Positions 5,648 through 10,308 of a stretch of 10,308 nucleotides of DNA are shown piece after piece. The notes under the pieces were generated by a model. That model was not told the DNA's origin and did not search any database. It saw only the letters and a list, made by a program, of their open reading frames with translations. Position numbers and translations under genes: made by a program. Position 1 is the first letter of the stretch. Each line of letters opens with the position of its first letter. The stretch comes from Kiloniellales bacterium (GTDB taxonomy: Bacteria > Pseudomonadota > Alphaproteobacteria > Kiloniellales > JAKSBE01), in assembly GCA_030067055.1 (NCBI GenBank), contig JASJAL010000213.1, positions 1 to 10,308 on the forward strand. Reading direction: 5' to 3'.

Positions 5648-6481
5648 CTAAATCTCCTTCTTGCGGAAGACGAGGACCGTCGCGGTCAGGGGCAGGATCA
5701 CCCAGGCGAGGATCGCCAGGAGCGGCGTTCCCGATCCGAAACCGCCCGCCGATGCCAGCCCCGCCATGCCGGAGACCTGACCGACGCCGTCCGAGCCGGC
5801 GAGGTTGAACAGCCGGTAGGCATCGGTGGGATTGATGACCAGCAGGGTCGATATCACGGCCTGCCCGATCCTCTGGCCTTCGTCCGCGATCAGCAGGCCG
5901 AGCAGCGCCAGGTCGTAGAGCACGACGAAGATCAGCCAGAGGCCAATGGCGGCCCCTGCCGCCGTGGCGCGCTCCCGGACCAGGGCGCTGGGCAGGTAGC
6001 CGAGGGCGAGGAAGGCCGCGCCGAGCAGCAGCGAGCTGGCCATCATGGCGCCGAAGGCCTGCAATTCACCGGCCGCAGCGCTCCCGTCCCCAGTCAGGGT
6101 CAGCCCCAGCAGCACCGCGCCGTAGCCGATCAGGATCGCGAGCCCCAGGATCGCCAGATGGCCCAGGAACTTGCCGAGCACCACCTGCCAGCGCGCCACC
6201 GGATAGGCCAGGAGCAGCAGCAGGGTGCCGCGCTCCGCCTCGCCGACCAGCGCGTCATAGGCGAGCAACAGGGCGATCAGGGGCAGGAGGTAGACGGTCA
6301 GGCTTGAGAGGCTCGCGATGGTCACGCTCAGCGCGCCGGCCTTGACCGCGCCGACCGGCGCCGAGCCGAGGAAGGCCAGCGACAGGGAGAGGGTCGCCAG
6401 CAGCAGGATGGCGGCGGCGACCCAGCGGTTGCGCAGGCCGTCGCGCAGCTCCTTGGCGGCGAGGATCAGCAGCGCCTTCAC
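5648..6481 (-). CDS. nosY: NosY, ABC transporter permease of the NosDFY complex
   Basis: This encodes 277 residues, the inner-membrane subunit that carries the ATPase NosF and links it to periplasmic NosD in the CuZ assembly machine. Six hydrophobic segments are visible: about 22-39, 52-75, 105-130, 143-162, 175-199 and 252-271. Typical ABC-2-like NosY motifs include KELRDGLRNRW near the N-terminus, EAERGTLLLLLAYPVARWQ at 81-99 and NPTDAYRLFNL at 217-227. The start is a GTG at 6481, overlapping the nosF stop in GTGA and preceded by GGAG at a 7-base gap. The reading frame stays open upstream, but that part lies inside nosF in another frame and has no NosY character. The length is as expected for the family. 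Confidence 0.95.
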   Translation of the reverse strand: MKALLILAAKELRDGLRNRWVAAAILLLATLSLSLAFLGSAPVGAVKAGALSVTIASLSSLTVYLLPLIALLLAYDALVGEAERGTLLLLLAYPVARWQVVLGKFLGHLAILGLAILIGYGAVLLGLTLTGDGSAAAGELQAFGAMMASSLLLGAAFLALGYLPSALVRERATAAGAAIGLWLIFVVLYDLALLGLLIADEGQRIGQAVISTLLVINPTDAYRLFNLAGSDGVGQVSGMAGLASAGGFGSGTPLLAILAWVILPLTATVLVFRKKEI

Positions 6482-7413
6482 GATCCCTCTCCGGTGGCGA
6501 AGGTCCGGTATATCTCTTCCAGGGTCGGCGGCCGGATGTCGACATCCTCGACCGCCGGTCCCACGGCGGTGATCCGCCGAAGCAGCTCCATCTTGTCCTT
6601 TGCCGGGCAAATGAGCTCCAAGGTTCCTTCGTCGATCCTCTCGATCTCGGCGAAGGCACCGAGCCCTTCGGCAAGGCGGCCGGTCTCGCCCGACGCGACG
6701 GATATCCGCAGGCGGGTTCGCAGCTTGGCGGCGTCGCGCAGCGCCTCGAGGCTACCGCAGGCGACCAGCCGCCCGTGATTCATAATCGCAACCCGGTCGG
6801 CCCGAGCCTCGATCTCGGTGAGCGCGTGGGAGGAGATGATCGCCGTCGTGCCGGCGTCGCGCTGGCGCGACAGCAGCTCGTAGAAGCTTTGCCGGAAGGC
6901 CGGATCCAGGCCCGAGGTCGGCTCGTCGAAGAGCAGCAAGCGGGGCGCCCCGATCACGGCCTGCGCCAGCCCGAGCCTCTGGCGCATGCCCTTGGAATAG
7001 GTGCCGACCCGCTGCCTCGCGGCCTCGGCGAGGCCGAAGCGCGCCAGCAGTTCATCGCAGACGCGCGGGCTCTGGCCCTTCAGCCGGGCGTAGAAGGCCA
7101 GGACCTCGCGCCCGGTCATGGCGTTGTGGAAGGCGACGCTCTCCGGCAGGACGCCGATGGCGGCGCGGCGTGCGACCGCGGCCCGGCCCGCAGGGTCCTC
7201 GCCTTCGATCAGGATCCGGCCGGCGCTGGCCCGGGTCAGCCCGAGCATCAGCTTGAAGAGGGTCGTCTTGCCGGCGCCGTTGTGGCCGACCAGTGCCAGG
7301 CATTCTCCCCGTTCGACCGACAGGCTGACCTCGTGAAGAACCTCTTTTCGTCCGTAGCGCTTGGAGACGGCGTCGAGGGCGACCATTGCGTCCGGGGCTC
7401 GCATGCCGCTCAT
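6478..7413 (-). CDS. nosF: NosF, ABC-type ATPase of the NosDFY complex
   Basis: This encodes 311 residues of a cytoplasmic ATP-binding subunit that drives conformational change in NosY and NosD during sulfur and copper delivery to NosZ. The ABC elements are complete: Walker A GHNGAGKTT at 43-51, signature YSKGMRQRLG at 139-148 (SKGMR in place of canonical LSGGQ, common in this subfamily), Walker B LLLFDEP at 159-165, D-loop SGLD at 167-170 and switch histidine H196. A C-terminal domain of about 80 residues (from 232) with PPTLEEIYRTF near the end matches NosF and related ABC-2 ATPases. I took the ATG at 7413, which forms an ATGA overlap with nosD and has GGAGAGGG directly upstream. The ATG at 7404 is an alternative that would drop three residues. 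Confidence 0.95.
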   Translation of the reverse strand: MSGMRAPDAMVALDAVSKRYGRKEVLHEVSLSVERGECLALVGHNGAGKTTLFKLMLGLTRASAGRILIEGEDPAGRAAVARRAAIGVLPESVAFHNAMTGREVLAFYARLKGQSPRVCDELLARFGLAEAARQRVGTYSKGMRQRLGLAQAVIGAPRLLLFDEPTSGLDPAFRQSFYELLSRQRDAGTTAIISSHALTEIEARADRVAIMNHGRLVACGSLEALRDAAKLRTRLRISVASGETGRLAEGLGAFAEIERIDEGTLELICPAKDKMELLRRITAVGPAVEDVDIRPPTLEEIYRTFATGEGS

Positions 7414-8708
7414 CCCTCTCCGGCCGGCGCGATCGCGGGCGGATCCATCAGCGGCGCCGAGTCGCGGACACCGCCCGGATGCAGCGCCGGAAATTCCGAC
7501 TGGGCCCAGCGCAGCACCTGCACCGCCGGGCTGTTGAGCAGCAGCTTTGCGAGTGGCTCACGCCAGAGGATCTGATCGACCAGGCCGTTTGGCCGGTAGG
7601 GGCGATCGGCGATGCCGTCGGCGTCGAGGTCGAAGGCGGGATTGTCGCTCCAGTAGTTGCCGCTGCGCTCCGCCGACCATTCGATGTCGCGCGTGCCGAC
7701 GTACTTCACCTGCGTCCGGTTGTCGACGAAGGCGTTGCCCGCGATCTCGTTGCGTTCCGATCCGGCGGTGAAGTGAATGCCGATGCCGCAGCCCTCGAAG
7801 CGGTTGCCGCGAAAAGCGTTCTTGTTCGCGTTGTAGATGAAGACGCATTTCTCAGCGCCGCCGCGCACAAGGTTGCCTTCGATCCGCGAAGAATTGGCGT
7901 AGTTGAACAGCAGGCCGTGATCCCGGTCGCCCTCCGAGAGGTTGCCGCGGATCTCCAGGCGATGGGAGAACATGATGGCATAGCCGGCGTGGTTGCCCCG
8001 TGAGACGTTGCCGGTCACCTCGCTGTCGTCGGTGTACATGTAGTGGATGGCGAAGCGCAGGTCGCGGAAGCGGTTGTTCCGGAAGGCATTGTCGCGGCTG
8101 GTCGTGACGAAGATGCCGTCCCGGCCGAAGCGGAAGTCGTTGCCTTCAACCACCGAGCCCGGCGTGTTCCAGAGCTGAACGCCATTGCCCCGCTCGTTCG
8201 TGCGCAGGTCGCTTCGGCCCTGGATGCTGTTGTTGCGCACACGAGCGTCGTCCGGCCCCTTGAGGAAAACGCCGATCAGGTTGCCGCTCAGCCGGTTGTC
8301 CTCGATCAGCACGCGGTCGCCTTCGGTGCCGACGAAGATCCCGCTGTCCTCCCGTTGCAGGCTCTCGCCGGAGTTGACCAGGGTCAGCCCGCGCAGCACG
8401 ACGTCGGGGGCCGAGACCGTGATCACGCTGCCCGCGCCACCCGCATCGACCGTCGTGCCGGGCTCGCCGCGCAGGGTGAGCGGCCGGTCGATCACCACCC
8501 CGCCCCGATAGAGCCCCGGCCTCAGGATCAGGACATCGCCGGGGGCGGCCTGCGTAATCGCCCGCCGCAGGGCATCGGGACCGGGCTGGACCTCGAGCTC
8601 GGCGCCGGTCGCCACCAAGGGCGATAGCAGCCCGAGGGCCAGCCCGCCGGCGGCCAGGAACGCCCTGACCGCCGGCTGGCCCGCATAGACCAGGCCGCGC
8701 GGGACCAT
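7410..8708 (-). CDS. nosD: NosD, periplasmic beta-helix copper/sulfur maturation protein
   Basis: This encodes 432 residues. NosD is the periplasmic part of the NosDFY complex, which docks on NosL and NosZ and transfers copper for CuZ. Residues 1-36 look like a Sec signal, with a hydrophobic run at 14-33 and cleavage near ATG-A. The mature part is a right-handed parallel beta-helix: about eight turns share a G/N-N pattern, for example RVRNNSIQG, VVEGNDF, AFRNNRF, EVTGN, EIRGN, RIEGN, AFRGNRF and EIAGNAF between about 155 and 330. The family-typical GNYWSDN at 350-356 followed by DLDADGIADRPYRP at 360-373 is present. The ATG at 8708 shares one base with the nosZ stop (TGATG). There is no good ribosome site, so translation is probably coupled to nosZ. 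A GTG one codon upstream is an alternative. Confidence 0.95.
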   Translation of the reverse strand: MVPRGLVYAGQPAVRAFLAAGGLALGLLSPLVATGAELEVQPGPDALRRAITQAAPGDVLILRPGLYRGGVVIDRPLTLRGEPGTTVDAGGAGSVITVSAPDVVLRGLTLVNSGESLQREDSGIFVGTEGDRVLIEDNRLSGNLIGVFLKGPDDARVRNNSIQGRSDLRTNERGNGVQLWNTPGSVVEGNDFRFGRDGIFVTTSRDNAFRNNRFRDLRFAIHYMYTDDSEVTGNVSRGNHAGYAIMFSHRLEIRGNLSEGDRDHGLLFNYANSSRIEGNLVRGGAEKCVFIYNANKNAFRGNRFEGCGIGIHFTAGSERNEIAGNAFVDNRTQVKYVGTRDIEWSAERSGNYWSDNPAFDLDADGIADRPYRPNGLVDQILWREPLAKLLLNSPAVQVLRWAQSEFPALHPGGVRDSAPLMDPPAIAPAGEG

Positions 8709-10308
8709 CACACCGCGCGCGGCTCGACCAGCATGCGGCCGCGCATCTCCATGTGGAGCGCGTGGCAGAACCACTGGCAATAGAACCAGTGCACGCCCGG
8801 CCGGTCCGCCGTGAAGGTGGCCGAGGCCGTCGCCTGCGGTCCGACCTCGAAGGCGACGCCGTAGTTCGCCAGGGTGAAGCCGTGGGTCAGGTCGTCGACG
8901 TCGTCGATGTTGGTGACGATGATCGTGACTTCGTCACCCTGCTTGACCGTGAACTTCTCCAGACTGAAGTTCGGCGCCACCGAGTGCATGTAGACCCGGA
9001 CCTTGTCCTCGGACTTCCGCACGACGTCGGCGGCGTCTTCCAGCTCGATGCCGTCCTCCTTGGCCCAGGCACGCGCCTCCTCCCACATCGGGTCGTTGCG
9101 CTCCCAGACCGGCAAGGGATTGACGACGTCGGCACGCACGATGATGCAGTCGTGCGGCTCGGCAAAGGTCGGGCCGTCGTGGACCACCTTCATCTCGTCG
9201 CCCGAGATGTCGATCAGCTGCTCGTTCTCGGGCTTCAAGGGGCCGACGTTGAGGAAGCGGTCCTTGGAGAACTTGTTCAGCGACACCAGCCACTTGCCGT
9301 CGGACTCCTTGGTCTCGCCCATGGAGGTGTGGTTGTGTCCGGGCTGGTACTGAACGTCGACCTTCTGGAGGATCGGGTCGACCGACTCGCCTTTGAAGGC
9401 CTGGATCGCCTTCTCCATGCTCCACTTGGCCACCTGGCTGTCGAGGAACAGGGTCGTGTAGCAGTTGCCCTTGTCGTCGAAGGCCGTGTGCAACGGCCCG
9501 AGGCCCAGTTCCGGCTCGGCCACGATGCAGCCACGCGGCTCGATCTTGTCGTCGAAGACATCGGGCAGCTTGGTCACGTCGATGACCGAGACCGTCGGCG
9601 AAAGCTTGCCGTTGATCACGACGTGCCGGCCGTCCGGTGCGGTGTTGCAGCCGTGCGGGCTGTTGGAGATCGGAATGTAGCGGGTGAAGGCCGAACCCTT
9701 GCGGCCGTCGAGCACCGGCACGCCACTGATCTCCTCGGCTTCGCCGTTGGCGACAGCGGCCTCGATTCGCTTGATGTCGAAGACGACGGCCCAGTCCTGC
9801 TCGTTGGCGGTCATCTCAGCCAGGGTGACGCCTCCCTCGCTGTTGTAGCAGGTCGAGAAGGCATAGAGACCCTGGTAGTCGGCGTCGCAGTTGTCGAGGT
9901 TGCCGTCGACGATGACCTGCCAGGCGACCTTCATGCTGTCGCCGTCGAGCGCGGTGAAGATCGAGGCGTACTTCTCCGGCTCGTCGAGGATTTTCCCGTC
10001 GTTGGGAATCGGGATCCGATGCTCGCCGTTCGCGAAGATGTAGCCGGTCCGCGGGACCTTCTGCGGCCGCATGCCGTGGATGTCGGCGGCGTTCGGGATC
10101 TCGACGATCTTGTCGCACTTCATCACGTCACAGCGGATCCGGGCGACCCGGGTGTTGGCCTTGTCGTTGATAAAGAGATAGCGCCCGTCGTAGGTCCCGT
10201 CGGTGAAGGACATATGCGGATGATGGGCGTCGCCGTTGTGCCAGACCCCGCCGTGCGAGGCCAGGTACTCCTTGGTCTCGGGCAACAGCCCCTCGGTCAG
10301 GACCTTCA
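8708..10308 (-). CDS. nosZ: Nitrous oxide reductase NosZ, C-terminal 80-85% (5' end outside window)
   Basis: This is the periplasmic homodimeric copper enzyme that reduces N2O to N2, the last step of denitrification. The gene runs off the right edge: 532 complete codons are visible of an expected 640 or so. The frame is open to the edge, so the Tat signal and roughly 100 residues are missing. Numbering the codon at 10285-10283 as 1, all seven CuZ histidines are present: H21 and H22 (DAHHPH), H70 (DIHGMRP), H211 (SPHGCN), H266 (GPLHTAF), H317 (GHNH) and H378 (EPHDC). Their spacing follows well-studied NosZ proteins. The C-terminal cupredoxin domain has every CuA ligand: H468 (LTHGF), then C503, W505, C507, H511 and M514 with the correct spacing. 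Nothing suggests decay. The gene content around it (NosX present) fits clade I. Regulatory sites, and nosR if present, lie upstream, beyond the edge. Confidence 0.98.
   Translation of the reverse strand, partial: KVLTEGLLPETKEYLASHGGVWHNGDAHHPHMSFTDGTYDGRYLFINDKANTRVARIRCDVMKCDKIVEIPNAADIHGMRPQKVPRTGYIFANGEHRIPIPNDGKILDEPEKYASIFTALDGDSMKVAWQVIVDGNLDNCDADYQGLYAFSTCYNSEGGVTLAEMTANEQDWAVVFDIKRIEAAVANGEAEEISGVPVLDGRKGSAFTRYIPISNSPHGCNTAPDGRHVVINGKLSPTVSVIDVTKLPDVFDDKIEPRGCIVAEPELGLGPLHTAFDDKGNCYTTLFLDSQVAKWSMEKAIQAFKGESVDPILQKVDVQYQPGHNHTSMGETKESDGKWLVSLNKFSKDRFLNVGPLKPENEQLIDISGDEMKVVHDGPTFAEPHDCIIVRADVVNPLPVWERNDPMWEEARAWAKEDGIELEDAADVVRKSEDKVRVYMHSVAPNFSLEKFTVKQGDEVTIIVTNIDDVDDLTHGFTLANYGVAFEVGPQATASATFTADRPGVHWFYCQWFCHALHMEMRGRMLVEPRAV

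Noticed and set aside
10283..10285. TTG as a nosZ start codon
   Set aside because: The frame stays open to the window edge (reading [14 protein letters not shown] across this codon), and the expected ~100 N-terminal residues including the export signal are still missing, so this is an internal leucine.

Overview
The window is GC-rich DNA in which every supported gene lies on the minus strand. It most likely comes from an alphaproteobacterial denitrifier, possibly a Rhodospirillales-like lineage. The grounds are the order nosZ-D-F-Y-L-X, the presence of a Tat-exported ApbE-type NosX (typical of clade I nos clusters in Alphaproteobacteria), strong GC bias at third codon positions, and an alphaproteobacteria-like class III cyclase. 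The assignment is inference from gene content; there is no rRNA or other marker.

The right 6.3 kb (4009-10308) is a nitrous oxide reductase operon read right to left. It begins with nosZ, cut by the window edge, then nosD, nosF, nosY, nosL and nosX. Neighbours overlap by 1-4 bases or lie 2 bases apart, so the block is almost certainly one translationally coupled transcript. NosZ is the periplasmic two-copper-centre enzyme that reduces N2O to N2. NosD, NosF and NosY form the ABC-type machine, and NosL is the copper-binding lipoprotein, that together build the CuZ centre. NosX is the flavin transferase expected to flavinylate NosR. nosR itself is not in the window and would be sought upstream of nosZ. 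All seven CuZ histidines and all the CuA ligands are present, so the enzyme should be functional. An imperfect stem-loop 11 bases after the nosX stop probably marks the operon end.

Between nosX and the next gene (about 3262-4008) there is no convincing gene, but there are several strong inverted repeats. The most striking is a 30-pair hairpin at 3630-3715. Further down, a near-consensus sigma-70 promoter (3467-3496) precedes a roughly 200-base leader with several hairpins that leads into a MATE-family efflux transporter (1825-3261).

The left 1.8 kb holds a single-chain class III nucleotidyl cyclase fused to an FHA domain (766-1680), then a small secreted protein of unknown function with four cysteines and His/Trp-rich motifs (19-498). 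An AT-rich upstream region with three CAATTG palindromes precedes the latter. No mobile elements, CRISPR arrays, tRNAs or rRNAs were seen. Most of the window is ordinary; the non-coding structures around the MATE gene, the unknown secreted protein, the His/Met tail of NosL and the cyclase substitution are the points worth a second look.
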